Assembly: GCF_000417875.1 (NCBI RefSeq)
Contig: NW_006920871.1
Coordinates: forward strand, 102,399-132,806
DNA: 30,408 bases
Source of the DNA: Pseudozyma flocculosa PF-1
Taxonomy: Eukaryota > Basidiomycota > Ustilaginomycetes > Ustilaginales > Ustilaginaceae
Direction: 5' to 3'
Of this stretch, positions 10,304 to 20,992 are shown in pieces. A program made the translations under genes and the position numbers. The notes under the pieces are model-generated. The model had not been told where the DNA came from. It searched no databases and saw only the letters and a list, made by a program, of their open reading frames with translations. The number at the start of each line of letters is the position of its first letter. The first letter of the stretch is position 1.

Positions 10304-13104
10304 ATGATGATGTGGCCGAGATCGATGCTCATGCCCTCGCTGCTCCTCGTGCTGGTCATCCTGGGCCTCGGCCCGCCCAGCTCGCTCGCGCTGCGTTGGT
10401 CAAGGCCAGCCTCACCCTCTCCGACGCTAGACCCCGGTCAGTGATCTGCGTCTTCCGGGTCGGCCCTTTGGCTCTTCAAACCCTCGACAAGTGCTGAAGT
10501 CTGCCTCTACTCGACGACGACAGTCCTCAGCCGGGGCGAGGAAGCCGCCGTTGAAGCCGGTAGAGGTAAGCCCGTCGTTCAGAGGCAGGAGCCGATGCTG
10601 ACGTCGGGACGAAACGCGAGATGCCAACGCCCCGGTGGTGATCCGCGCCTCTCTCCGCAGCGACCCTTCGAAGGCTGGAGGCACGGGAGCAACGCAAGCA
10701 CGACTGCCACGCCGAGGCCATGGTCAAGGTCAAGAGCCAATGTGGCGACGAGCTTGACTCAAACGCCCTCGACAAGAGCCTAGGTGGGCGATGGCAGCCG
10801 GCACTCCTCTGTGCTCGGCGAGGACGCGGCATCGAAGGCTGACTCGCTTTGCCATGATTATTCTCGCCGGAAAATGCTCGCAGCCGCCATCCGGCTCGCC
10901 GCCTGCGACTTGACCTCGGCGCTGCAGCCTCTGCCACTCGAGTGCTCGGGCATCCTCGATGCAGAGGCGAATGCATCGCAAGTCGGTGAGCAGAGCCTGT
11001 CGAGCTGCGTTCAGTGAGCAACGCTGCCCGTCACCGCCTCGATGGGGTCAGCGGTCCGGAGGCTCACTTTTCCCTCTCTGGCCTCGTGCGGCACGTTGCA
11101 ACGGTCAGGGCCCTTTCGCGCAGCCCGCAGGCGTGGTCCTCGTACTCGGGCTATCTCCGCGACGTCCCGCAGATCTGCTTTGCGCTTCGACGCTGGCACG
11201 AGATCGGTGAGCCATGGTCGATCCGCCTCCGTCTGGCGACGGAGCCCAGACGCCCCGCCGTGTCCTGATGAGACTCACCGACCAAAATCGGTCACCTCGC
11301 CATCCTTTCCGCAGACACCGCGAGAGACCTCTACAGGGCTGCCGCTCAAGACGGAGCCTCGCTTCGGGAGGTGGTCCGTCGCCACCACGACAGGCAGGAA
11401 GAGGCGCTCGAGAGCTTCCAGGCGTCGCTCCGCAGCTTCGACGAGGTGCAGCGCAGGGAGAATGAAGTGAGCGAGGCAGCCTGCCATGGCACTTCAGAAA
11501 AGGAGGCATCCCATCCAGCTCACTGAGATCGCTCGACTCGCCCGCCATCAGGCCCTGATTTCCTTGGTGGCCAGCCTAGACACGGCAGCGGGTGAAGCTC
11601 TTCGTCGCATCGCAGGTGAAGCCGGTCGCTTGCGGGCAGACGCCTCTGTGACCCTTGAGCAGGTGAGCAGCTGGAAAACCACGCGGATGAGCCGGCACGA
11701 CAAGGTCGGACTGAACCAAGATCGGGGCCTTGGTCCGAGCCAGGCCCTTGCACGTCTGTCCAGACATGGCGAGAACATCGCGACGGGCGTCTTCGAAACA
11801 GCTTCGGCCGACATCACTCGGCTGATGCAGGCCGCCCAGAGCGAGGTGAGCGAACAGACCGCAGCTCGATACGGACGTCACCAACACGCCTGGCTGACGG
11901 CGAGATGTACCGACGTGGGCTGGAACAGGTCGCGACAGGGCTCGACACCGTGCTCAAGAGGCATGCCCAATCTCTCGAAGATGCCCTGTCAGGCGCATCA
12001 CGACTCGCCGCACAACGACTCGAGCACGAGCTGGTGCCCGCCCTGGACCTGGTCAACTCTATCAAAGACGCGAGCAGCTCGGCATCAGCCTACCTGGACA
12101 GGACGCGGGACGGGCTTGCCCTCCTAGCCAGCGACCAGCAGGGGGCGATGCAGGCGGCGACGATGGCCTTTGCAGCGCACACACATCGGCTGATCAACGA
12201 GAGCGATCGCTGGGACTTGCTGCGTAGCGAGAGGGAGAGGGTGGAAGCGGAGTGGGGTCGTGTCACGATGTCGACCGCGGACCGGTGGACGAGGCCCGCC
12301 CAGAGCTACTCGGGCATGGCGCTCGTCCTGTTCGGTCGCCTGGTGGGCGTGGATCTGTACGAGGTGCCGACGACGGCTCAGGGGCGAGATGCGCTCTTCG
12401 ACCCCGCTTCCTCTGCCGCACGCAACGCCAGGGCGCCAACGTGGTATCGTGAGTGTCGCGGGTTGGCCGGCCGCCGAGACGCAGCATGCGAGAGACTCAC
12501 TCGGCCCCGTGCCCGATACTCGCTCCTTACTCGAACGCACGCAGCTCTCGACCTCGTGTCGGGCTGGTTGTCGACCAAGCTGGGCCTGTCTGGCGCAGCT
12601 CGGGCGACCGGCACGACGGTCCGCATCATCTGGCTGGTCGTGTGCGTCCTGACGAGCCTGGCGGTGCGTGTGGCGCACTTTGTGCGTCTCCTCGTCGGCG
12701 CTTTGGCGGTGAGCGTGCGAGCTCGGCGTGGTCACGCCACGACAAGAGCGAGCGGTCGATCGCTCGGACAGCGGCACTGACACGAGTCGATACCGTGTCC
12801 CTGCATACCGGTCGCAGATGGTCGCTACCTTTCTCGTCGTTTCCCTCAACAGGCCGCGGAGATGGATCAAGCTCGCGATCCGTACGGTATCGGAGCGGCC
12901 ATCTGCACCGTCCGAACCCGAATCGGACCGAATTCGAGTCCAAGCATCTCCTGCTTTACCGCAGCCGCAACTCCATCCGCAGACGCAGACGCAGCAGACG
13001 CAGACGCAGACGCAGACGCAGGTGGAATCGCGCCCTTCCCAACGTACGCGCCGCGGCGGCGGCGGGGAGCCACTGCAGCCTCTACCGATTCGGTCGAGGT
13101 ATAG
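10304..13104 (+). CDS. KAR5-like nuclear fusion (karyogamy) protein, 11 exons (reconstructed)
   Basis: Kar5/Tht1/GEX1/Brambleberry proteins sit in the nuclear envelope and ER and are needed for fusion of haploid nuclei. My exon model is 10304-10436, 10524-10565, 10661-10783, 10884-11013, 11109-11206, 11315-11466, 11552-11662, 11744-11845, 11929-12448, 12545-12708 and 12853-13104. Every junction is GT/AG and keeps one frame, giving about 608 residues. A signal peptide (PSLLLVLVILGLGPPSSLA) is followed by six cysteines at residues 74, 86, 107, 120, 141 and 166. The family signature is seen as IRLAACDLTSALQPLPLEC and, across a junction, CVQALSRSPQAWSSYSGYLR. A long coiled coil covers about 177-420, then come a hydrophobic segment (423-441) and a membrane region (496-525). 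In-frame alternative acceptors exist at 11904 and 12817, the latter giving a different C-terminus that ends at 13153. Family assignment rests on the cysteine pattern and architecture. Confidence 0.77.
12979..13021 (+). repeat. (GACGCA)n hexanucleotide repeat inside KAR5-like last exon
   Basis: The tract is built of CAGACG/GACGCA hexamers with one 3-bp interruption. In the preferred frame it encodes an Asp-Ala dipeptide run. In the frame of the alternative acceptor it encodes a Gln-Thr run. Confidence 0.85.
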
Positions 13105-13276
13105 CCGTATTCATTGTCCTTCCGCCGAGATCTACACGGGGTCGGTGGGATGAAGACTTCGTCAACCTCGCCATTGACGCACGACAGAGTCCCCTATCCG
13201 CACGCATCCACGAACGGGATCGCGATCCACGACACGGCATTTGGACATCATCGCATTGCATCCGCGCTGCGGGCGG
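13105..13276. other. Convergent 3' intergenic spacer, KAR5-like/EAF3
   Basis: Only 172 bp separate the predicted stop of the KAR5-like gene from the EAF3 stop on the other strand, so the two transcripts probably overlap at their 3' ends. Confidence 0.6.
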
Positions 13277-14834
13277 CTACGTGGCACTAAGACGTTGCTG
13301 CGACGCCGTGGCCGTCTCGTAGTCGCGGGTGAACAGACGCTGCTTCTCCTTGACCATGTACCTGTGCGTACGCCGTCCGCGTCGCAGGAATACAATGGCA
13401 AAGAGGTGATGGGAGGGGTGTCAGTCCTGGAGCAGATGCGCAGACGTAGCGGGCAGACAGGACGGTAGGGGTCCGGAAACTCACGACAGGAACTCAGCCA
13501 GGTGCTCCTTGAGCACCGCGATGCTCTCGGCGTCCATCGAGGTGTGCACAATAATCATGGGCAGGTTGACAAAGAGGCGGAGCAGGTGTTCTGCGCCGTA
13601 GATGTTGCTCGGCTCGAGCGCATCGCCGTTGACCGCCGCCGCGCTGCCCGTCGTCGCTGACGCTGCGCCGCTACGAGCAGCACCACCACCGCTGCTGTTG
13701 GAGTTGCCATGCGCGGCGCCTCCAGCCGCCGCGGCCGATGGCGACGACGAGATGTCGCCGTCGCCCATCTTGGGCCCGTGGTCGAGGCGGTACTTGGCCA
13801 GCTGCGCCCGTTCGAGCTTGTAGAGCAGGTTCTGGCCCAGCGAGCGGTCAAAGTAGAGCTTGAGGCCCTTGAGCACCTCGTCGAGCACCTGTGGTGATCT
13901 GGAGAAGTGATGCGACGGCACGGTTCGAGGCAGAGGCATGCAGGGTGATAGGCGGGGCTCAGCGCGAGGACGCTGCTGCGACGGGCGACGGGCACGCTAC
14001 GCCGGCTGACTCACCTCTTGTTTTCCTTCTTGTTTGCCAGGTAGTGCGCCTTGTAGTCTTCGAGGATGTCGTTGACGCACGGCTTCCGTGGCAGCCTGAC
14101 GAGCTGTTGCGGTGCAGAGGCCAGAAGGCAGGTCCGGTTCATCCTGGGTCAGCATGCGCGCTCTCCCTCCTTCTCATCGAAGCAGCATGGCCACGCGCCG
14201 GACTGACCTGCTCGTGCTTGGTCACGTTCTCCCAGTCATCGACGAGCTGCACCTTGAGCACGTCCGGTATCGGGATCTTGATCTCGGGGCGCTTGATGTA
14301 CTCGTCTTCGTGCTCGGCCTCTCGGCCTCGTTTTGTCCCTCTTGCCGCCGTCGACTTGCGCTCGGACCCGTCGCCACCCGCCGCGCTCGCAGAGGCCGCC
14401 GCCGCCCCCGCGCCCTTCTTCGTCTCCTTGGTCGCCTTGGTCTCCGAGGCGGCGCCCGAGGCCGTGAGGGACCCGGCCTTGGCGGCCACCTCGAGCCCCG
14501 CCTTTTTGGCCAAGTTCTCGTCGTTGTGCTTGAGCAGGCGCGACTCGGGCACCCACTCGTCCCACGTCTTCTTCCAGCCGTCGTAGTGGACGAGGTAGTG
14601 CGGTCCTACTTGGTGGGTCGCGTTGTCGTCGCCCGTCCACTTTTCGGCCTTGAGGATCTGCGCCGAGGAGTCGTCGTCGCCAAGGGTAATGAACGGAGGC
14701 ATGCGTGTCGGGATCAGTGCGAGGCTGCAGACAACGGGCCGCATCGCTGCACCGACACGGAGCGGACCTACCTTGGCCAGGTAGATGAGCGGGCCATGGT
14801 AGCAGAGCACCTTTTCGCTCTCGGCGTACAGCAT
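13277..14834 (-). CDS. EAF3: EAF3/MRG15 chromodomain-MRG protein, 5 exons
   Basis: Eaf3 is a shared subunit of NuA4 acetyltransferase and the Rpd3S deacetylase. Its chromodomain reads methylated H3K36, and its MRG domain docks partner subunits. Minus-strand exons are 14834-14772, 14657-14208, 14103-14015, 13898-13485 and 13361-13277, with phase-consistent GT/AG junctions, giving 366 residues. The chromo-barrel domain spans about residues 1-65 (EKVLCYHGPLIYLAK, HYLVHYDGWKKTWDEWVPE). A basic, Ala-rich linker with the likely nuclear signal TKRGRE follows. The MRG domain begins near IKIPIPDVLKVQLVDDWENV and includes LPRKPCVNDILEDY, LYFDRSLGQNLLYKLER, YGAEHLLRLFVNLP and the C-terminal DYETATASQQ. 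An Ala/Gly/Ser-rich insert of about 55 residues interrupts the MRG domain before the NIYGAEHL helix. The start at 14834 is the first Met before the chromodomain; a short extra 5' exon cannot be excluded. Confidence 0.92.
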
Positions 14835-16346
14835 GTCGATGCGCGGTTCAGCTGTCGGCGGGCTGGATGGGCGAAGGAAATGTTGAATGTATGTGCGAGC
14901 GCTCTGGAAGTGGAGAGAACCGTGTCTGCGCTCTTTTCCCGATTTGCGATGATCCGCTTTCAGTTGCGTACGCGCGTGCGGCGGACGGCGTGCTCGCGGT
15001 GAGATTGGTGACGGGAGTGGTGGTCGTGGTGGTGGTGCTTCATCTGTTTTCCGTCTGGCCGCCGCCGTGGTCGTGGGTGGAGCTGTGCTGGTCCGCCCGC
15101 CCGCCCGTCCGACCTGCAGCCTGTTCTGGGCCGTCTCCCGAGATCTACCTTGTCCTCGCGACGCGTAGCCGCGGCATCGCTCTCGGCCGACACAAGGCGA
15201 CGACAACCCCAGCAACAGCCGCCGATGCCAACGGTCGGAGCTGCTGGCTTTGCCACCTCGTCCTCGCTATGGCAAGGCCAGGCCGTGCCAGGCCGCGCGA
15301 GGTCGTGTGCTCCTTTTTGCTTGGCGCACCGCACGGTGGGTGCTTGGCTGCGCTTGGTCCTGGCTTGGCTGCACAGCGACGCCTCGTCTTGGCCCTCCGA
15401 TCTTGTCCGCCAACGGCTGAGCAGCGCCCGGATGCTCAGGGGGCCGGCACAGCAAGAGGTATAAGCATGGCGAGAGGTACCGACGTTCGGCCTGGCCACG
15501 CCATGTTCACACGCCCGGCGCACGATGGTCGGGCGGTTGACAGCTGCCTGCGTGGCCGCTTGACCCAGCGCCAAGGCCCAAGCGGGCACCTGCGTCGCCC
15601 ATGGCAGCTCCGACCTCGAGCAGCAGAGGCAGAGTTTCCCACAAACAGAGCAGCAGGAGGATGCAGGCAGAGTAGTGGCAAGCAAGCCAAGATGGAGCAT
15701 CTGCGATGCGCAGAACGTCAACGTTGGTCCAGGAACGAGCGAGCAGCCCCCAGCAAGCAAGCCACCGTTTCTCGCCACCGCCGCCGCCCGCCTCGCTCGC
15801 CCGCCGGTTTTTTTCTGTCGAGGAGGGAGCGTGGCAAGCCCCTCGTGAAAGCGGCCAACGCTGGCCAGGCTAGCCGTACTACTGTATGTACGTCGTAGGG
15901 TCGCCCTTGTCCCTGTCCCCGTCGTCTCCACCCGTCGACCCCGCCCGGATAGATTCGCCGTCGCCGCACCAGGAATGGCCCTCGACTTCGCCTGTTGGCT
16001 TCGTCTGCCCGGCGCACCTGGCTTTTCCGGCCTGATCCTGCCGGACTGCCTGCTGCCTGTTCATCCAGCCGACTCGGTCGGACGTTTGCCAGCTGGCCCC
16101 CCAAGCCCCCAACATCACCAAACTCGCTTGCTCGCCTTCCTCTCTTGCTGCCCGTTAGTCGTGCGTTTGTTGTTGGGCATGTGAGGCCGGCATAAGTTGC
16201 GAGGGGGATCTCGGTTGGGTGTTTGCGAACGCAGCGACGTCACCTCGGGAGCCATATGGGCCTGCCTTTGCTCACCATCATCGGATCGGACCGGCGGGCG
16301 GTGCCTGGACTCGTGAGGAGGCGGGGAGCGGGGAGCGAGAAGCGGC

Positions 16347-16370
16347 GACGACGACGACGACGACGACGAC
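16347..16370. repeat. (GAC)8 triplet repeat
   Basis: Eight perfect GAC units in intergenic sequence. Confidence 0.9.
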
Positions 16371-16661
16371 ACACGGCGGTGGCTGCCACGCACCCAGGCA
16401 GGCCGCTCGTAGGTACCGCCTGCCGTATCGATGTCGGCGAGGCCGTCAGGACCGGGAAGGGCTGACCACCTCTCTGCCAACACACCCGACAAACGGACCG
16501 GCCGGCGTGCTTGCGCTGCAGGTTCGAAGAAGGAATCAAGGAATTTCAAAACAAGGTTGTCAGGCAGCCTGGAGGCCAACCAGCTTCTGCGCATCACCGA
16601 CCGGCCACACCTGCCGGTGGCAGGCCCTCGTCCGCCTCACTTCACCGGACGGCGAGGCGGT

Positions 16662-16680
16662 GGCGGCGGCGGCGGCGGCG
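16662..16680. repeat. (GGC)6 triplet repeat
   Basis: Six GGC units plus one base in intergenic sequence, preceded by a GGCGAGGCGGT lead-in. Confidence 0.85.
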
Positions 16681-17841
16681 TGAATGCGCGCATGGCGGCC
16701 AAAGTTTCGTTGGGCCAGTCCAGGGCTGGCCTGGCCTAGATGGTATGGACGGCGAGGGGCGCGGTTTCGGAGGGGGACCCGCGGGCGGCGAGAGCCGGAG
16801 CAAGAGCCTAGCTGGCGTAGCGGTGGTGCGGCCGGTAGACTAGCTCTCTGGCGGTGAGACCGGGTCCTGGTCCTCGCTTTTGGGCGATGCCTCCCTAGCT
16901 GAGCTTTGTTGGTCTCTAGAGGGCGCTACGGGTCCACGGCGGAGGGCCCTCGCTCGCTCGAGAGCGTGAAATGCGATGCCCAGCCAAAGATTTCCTTTCT
17001 CCACATGATGACGGGCGGCCCCCTGCCGGTCGCTCAAAGAGGGAAAGAAGGAGAAAGTCGAGCGCTAAACGCAGCGGATCGATGCTCCCAAACGAGGTTA
17101 GAGTCGCCAGCCCCAGCAAGAGGCGGCGGATCAGCAAAGCGTCAATCGACGACGAGGCGAGCAAAAGCGGGGCAGGCAGGGACGACGCCGTGAGACCGCG
17201 AGACAGAGAGAGAAGGAGGTCCGGGGTCAAGGTAGAGAAGGGTAAGTTGGGATTGGGCGGCAAGCAAGGGCGCGGAGCAGCTGTCGACGTCAGAGCTGGA
17301 CAGCCAGCCGACCCCAGGGCAGCGGCGCGGGCGAGCCAAGGGCGGGGCGGCTGGTCGGTCGGCTGGCCGCCTGGCTGCGCGCATCCTTTTTTCCACTCCG
17401 ATGGCCAAGCCAGCCAGCCAAGGCCCAGGGCAGGCCAGGGCCAGGCGAGCGCTGCCAACCCCAGCCTGCCGGCCTGCCTCGCTCGCCAGGTCAGGTCAGG
17501 CCAAGGCCGCGGCCGCACCCACGCTCAGGCCTCCTGGCCGCTCGTCGCCGCGCCTGGCGTGCCCCCAGGCTCAAAAGGGCGCCCTTGGTTTCGGCCTCAC
17601 CTCGCGCATCGACCCCGCCTCCTCCTCCTGCCTCTTCTCTTCTCTTGTCACCACACACTCTCACGACCACCGTCGTTCCTCCGCACTCACTGCTGATACC
17701 CCGAATCGACAAAGTCACCCCCATCTCATTTGATCCCACGCCTGCTCTGCCCCACCAGCAGAACAGCTTTGCGTTCCAGCCGCCTCCACCAACCGCAAAC
17801 CGCCGTATCACCCGCAGCAACCGCACCAGCGAAGCGCTCCT

Positions 17842-17854
17842 GCCGCCACCATGG
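17842..17854 (+). promoter_or_regulatory. Optimal Kozak start context
   Basis: GCCGCCACCATGG is a perfect match to the optimal eukaryotic initiation context. It settles the start of the acyl-CoA synthetase gene at 17851. Confidence 0.85.
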
Positions 17855-20275
17855 TCCGCTCCGCTAGCGTAGAGATTGGCGAGGCCGCAAAGGGCGAGAC
17901 CAAGGTCCGCCGCGCCTTCTGCACCCCCGACAAGCTCGTCGAAGGCCCAGCCGCCGACATTTACACCATGGCCGATGTCTTTTCCCACTCCCTCAAGAGT
18001 GAGTAGCGCGCATTCGGCCCTTCCCCCCAAAGCTGCCTCTATCCGACAGCCCGGCGCAGCGCAGTGCAAAGGTGCTGATCTTTGGCCGCCTCTCCCGCTC
18101 TCCCCTTCCCGCACCAGGGTTCCCCAACCGCCCCGTCATGGGATGGCGAGACATCGTCAACGTGCACCAAGAGGAGAAGGAAATCACCAAGAAGAAGGAC
18201 GGAAAGGAGGTCAAGGGTGAGTTTGCGATGGCGTCCAGGCGGCGCGACGGTGCCAGAGGCTCGGCTTCCATCGCTGCGGCCTCTGGGGCACGAGCTCCAG
18301 CCTAGGTGCCACCGATTTGGAACCACGTCTGACGAACACGTGCCACCGCCCGACGAGCCCACCTCCTGCAGAGATGAAGAAGTGGGAGTTCTACGAGCTG
18401 AGCGACTACAAGGTGAGCCAGCGGACCTCGGTATATGTGCGCTTGCTGCCTGCGTGATGCGGACCTCTGACGCCTCTCGTGCCGCCCTCGGCCCTCCTCT
18501 CTCTTTTTCTCTCTGGCGCTGCTTGTGGCGTGCTCTTTAACATTTCGCAGTACCTCACCTACACTGAGCTCGACCAGCGCATCCAGGACGCCTCGAGCGG
18601 TCTGCGCGGCCTCGGGCTGACTAGTGCCACCCGCTTCAACATCTACGCCAGCACCGGCGTCAACTGGCAGAACATGGCCCACGCCTGCTTCCGGCAGAGC
18701 ATCCCCTTCTGCACGGCGTACGACACGCTGGGCGAGGAGGGACTCCAGCACTCGCTGTCCGAGCCCGACGTGGTCGGCATCTTTACCAACGCCGACCTGC
18801 TGCCGACGCTCGCCAACGTGATTGACAAGACGCCGACGGTCAAGTACGTCATCTACGATGGCCAGGCCAAGGACGATGTGCTCAAGAAGCTCACCGACAA
18901 GCTCGAGGGTCGCGAGGGAACCCAGGTGCTGACGCTCGACGAGCTGCGAAAGCGCGGCAAGGAGAACCCGGCCGAGCCCAACCCGGCCAAGGCCGAGGAC
19001 GTCGCCTGCATCATGTATACGTCGGGCAGCACGGGCGCGCCCAAGGGCGTCATCCTGACCCACTCGAATCTGGTGGCCGCCATTGGTGGCGTCGAGCAGC
19101 TACTCGGCTCCCACCTCAAGCCCGATGACACCTACATCGCCTATCTGCCCCTCGCCCACATCCTCGAGTTTATCGTCGAGTGTGCCATGATCTACGTCGG
19201 CGTGACGATGGGCTACGCCAAGGTCAAGACGCTGACTCAGGCCAGCGTCCGCAACTGCGACGGCGACATCAAGGCGTTCAGGCCCAGCATCATGGTCGGT
19301 GTCCCCGCCGTCTGGGAGCTGATCCGCAAGGGAATCGTGGCCAAGGTCAACGCCAGCAGCGTCAAGAAGAGCGTCTTCAACGGCGCCATGACGATCAAGC
19401 GCAACAAGATCCCCGTGCTCAGCGGCGTCGCCGACTCGGTCGTCTTCAAGGCGGTCAAGGACCAGACCGGCGGCCGGCTGCGCCTGGCGCTCAGCGGAGG
19501 CGCGCCGCTCAGTAAGGAAACGCAGGAGTTCCTCGACATTGCCCTCGTCCAGCTGCTGCAGGGCTACGGTATGACCGAGTCGTGCGGCATGTGCGCCATC
19601 CTTACGCCCGAGTTCATGCAGTACTCGTCGGTCGGCGTGCCCGTCCCGGCCATCGAGGTCAAGCTCAAGGACGTGCCTGACGCCGGCTACTTTGCCACCA
19701 ACAAGCCGCTGCCGCAGGGCGAGATCCTCATCCGCGGACCCGCCGTCACCAAGGGCTACTTCAAGCGCGACGACATCACGCGCGAGACGATCACCGAGGA
19801 CGGCTGGCTCATGACGGGCGACGTCGGACAGTGGAACCAGGACGGCACGCTGAGCATCATTGACCGCAAGAAGAACCTGGTCAAGCTGTCGGGCGGCGAG
19901 TACATCGCCATTGAGCGCCTCGAGTCGACGTACAAGTCGTGCGAGCTGGTGGCCAACATCTGCGTCCACGCCAACTCGGACGCCAAGCAGCCGATGGCCG
20001 TCATCTTCCCCAAAGAGGAGACGCTGGGCGCCGCCGTCGAAAAGGCCGGCCTCAAGCGCGGCGAGCTCGACGAAATGTGCCACGACAAGAAGGTGGCCGA
20101 GCTGGTGCTGCGCGAGGTTAACGCCGTCGGCAAGAAGGCCGGCTTCAAGAGCCTCGAGCAGCTCCAGTGCGTCCTCCTCGTCCACGAGGAGCTCAGCATG
20201 ACGGCCGCCCAGAAGCTGCAGAGGAAAGACATCATCGAGAAGTACAAGGACGAGATCAAGCGGATCTACATGTGA
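17851..20275 (+). CDS. FAA1: Long-chain fatty acyl-CoA synthetase (FAA1/FAA4 type), 4 exons
   Basis: The enzyme activates long-chain fatty acids through an acyl-AMP intermediate to acyl-CoA for lipid synthesis, import or oxidation. Exons are 17851-17998, 18118-18216, 18372-18412 and 18551-20275. The introns of 119, 155 and 138 bp start GTGAGT, GTGAGT and GTGAGC. The product is 670 residues, normal for fungal Faa1/Faa4. The AMP-binding P-loop YTSGSTGAPKG starts at residue 252. GYGMTESCG is the A5-type motif, and the fatty acyl-CoA synthetase signature (DGWLMTGDVGQWNQDGTLSI) starts near 513, followed by the IDRKKNLVKLSGGEYIAIE linker motif. There is no C-terminal peroxisomal SKL-type signal (it ends RIYM), so a cytosolic, ER or lipid-droplet enzyme is more likely than a peroxisomal Faa2 type. 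The FAA1 versus FAA4 symbol is a paralogue choice I cannot settle. Confidence 0.95.
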
Positions 20276-20992
20276 GAGGGCGGTGTGCGGGGCTTTGGTG
20301 CCCCTCTACACACTTTGTCCCCTCGAAGCCGCCGACTTCGGCCCCCCCCGGTTGCGGCAGCCAGTATCCAGCATCAAGCATCCAGCAGCACCCAGCATCC
20401 AGCAGCGACACTCGATGTATGCCCGTCCCCTCCTCCGCCTCTCTCCTTTCTTCCTCTGTGCCGATGGCCCTATACCCACCTCCCGCACCCACCTCGATTT
20501 ATCGGCTTCTTCCCGTCGCGCGCGAAAGTTCCTGCGTCTGCATTCTCGATCGGTTCCTAGCTCGCTTCGTGTCTAGCTCGATTCCGTGTCCCGACTCGTC
20601 CAGCCCTCGCCTCGCCTCGGGCCGCTTTTCTCAGAGCCCCCGCTCTCACTCCACGTCCGCCCGGCCATCCCCCTACGGGCAGTGCCACTCGGTCGCCTCT
20701 TTGTCTCTCATGTACCTCTCGCCAGCCGCGTGACACTCTCTGGAAGGTCCCTGACTCGTCGTTGCGTCGTTTGTGTCTCGACTGAGCCGAGCCTTCGGTC
20801 CGTTCCCGCGCAGCGAGGGGGGGTGAACCAAGGAAAAGGCGCGAGACTCAGCCTGGCCTCAAGTTAGAGACAGGGGGGTGGGATAGGGTTGCACTCGTTA
20901 CTGCACGGAGTTCGATTCCAATCGAGGGCGGTATAGGAAATCGCGTGCGACGACGACGATCTACTTTCTCTTTACGATGATAAGCTGGCCTC
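20276..20992. other. Convergent 3' intergenic region, acyl-CoA synthetase/BRR2
   Basis: The 717-bp spacer between two convergent genes holds both 3' UTRs. A degenerate repeat of ATCCAGC units lies at about 20366-20404. The middle is pyrimidine-rich on the plus strand. No gene is supported. Confidence 0.5.
20366..20404. repeat. Degenerate CATCCAGCA-type short tandem repeat
   Basis: Several imperfect copies of a unit like CAGCATCCAGCA follow one another just downstream of the acyl-CoA synthetase stop, probably within its 3' UTR. Confidence 0.6.

Larger units (their letters stand above)
14835..17850. other. 3.0-kb gene-free stretch, divergent EAF3/acyl-CoA synthetase promoters
   Basis: No protein family is recognisable in any frame. 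The open frames present (for example 14867-15898 plus and 14960-15931 minus) are Arg/Ala/Pro/Gly-rich and overlap each other antisense, as expected for GC-rich non-coding DNA. The left part must hold the EAF3 promoter and perhaps a 5' exon; the right part (about 17600-17850), rich in CCT, CCA and CAC, fits the promoter and leader of the acyl-CoA synthetase gene. GAC and GGC triplet repeats and a GGTCA run occur inside. A small intron-rich gene or a non-coding RNA could be missed here by eye. Confidence 0.45.

Noticed and set aside
11905..12780. 291-codon frame as an intronless gene of its own
   Set aside because: Its in-frame upstream exons, with consistent phases, show it is the middle and end of the KAR5-like gene, and it contains a clear GTGAGT...GCAG intron.
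14867..15898. 343-codon plus-strand open frame in the gene-free stretch
   Set aside because: It overlaps an equally long minus-strand frame, is Arg/Ala/Pro-rich, has no domain, and begins inside the likely EAF3 leader.
16520..16535. tRNA B-box-like GGTTCGAAG
   Set aside because: It does not match the full B-box consensus, and I found no matching A box or cloverleaf around it.
16971..17696. Basic, nuclear-protein-like frame (KRERRRKSS, SPSKRRRISK)
   Set aside because: The basic look follows from a purine-rich tract. The second half is low-complexity promoter sequence and no family is recognisable.
19100..20185. 361-codon minus-strand open frame opposite acyl-CoA synthetase
   Set aside because: Mirror frame of the adenylate-forming domain.
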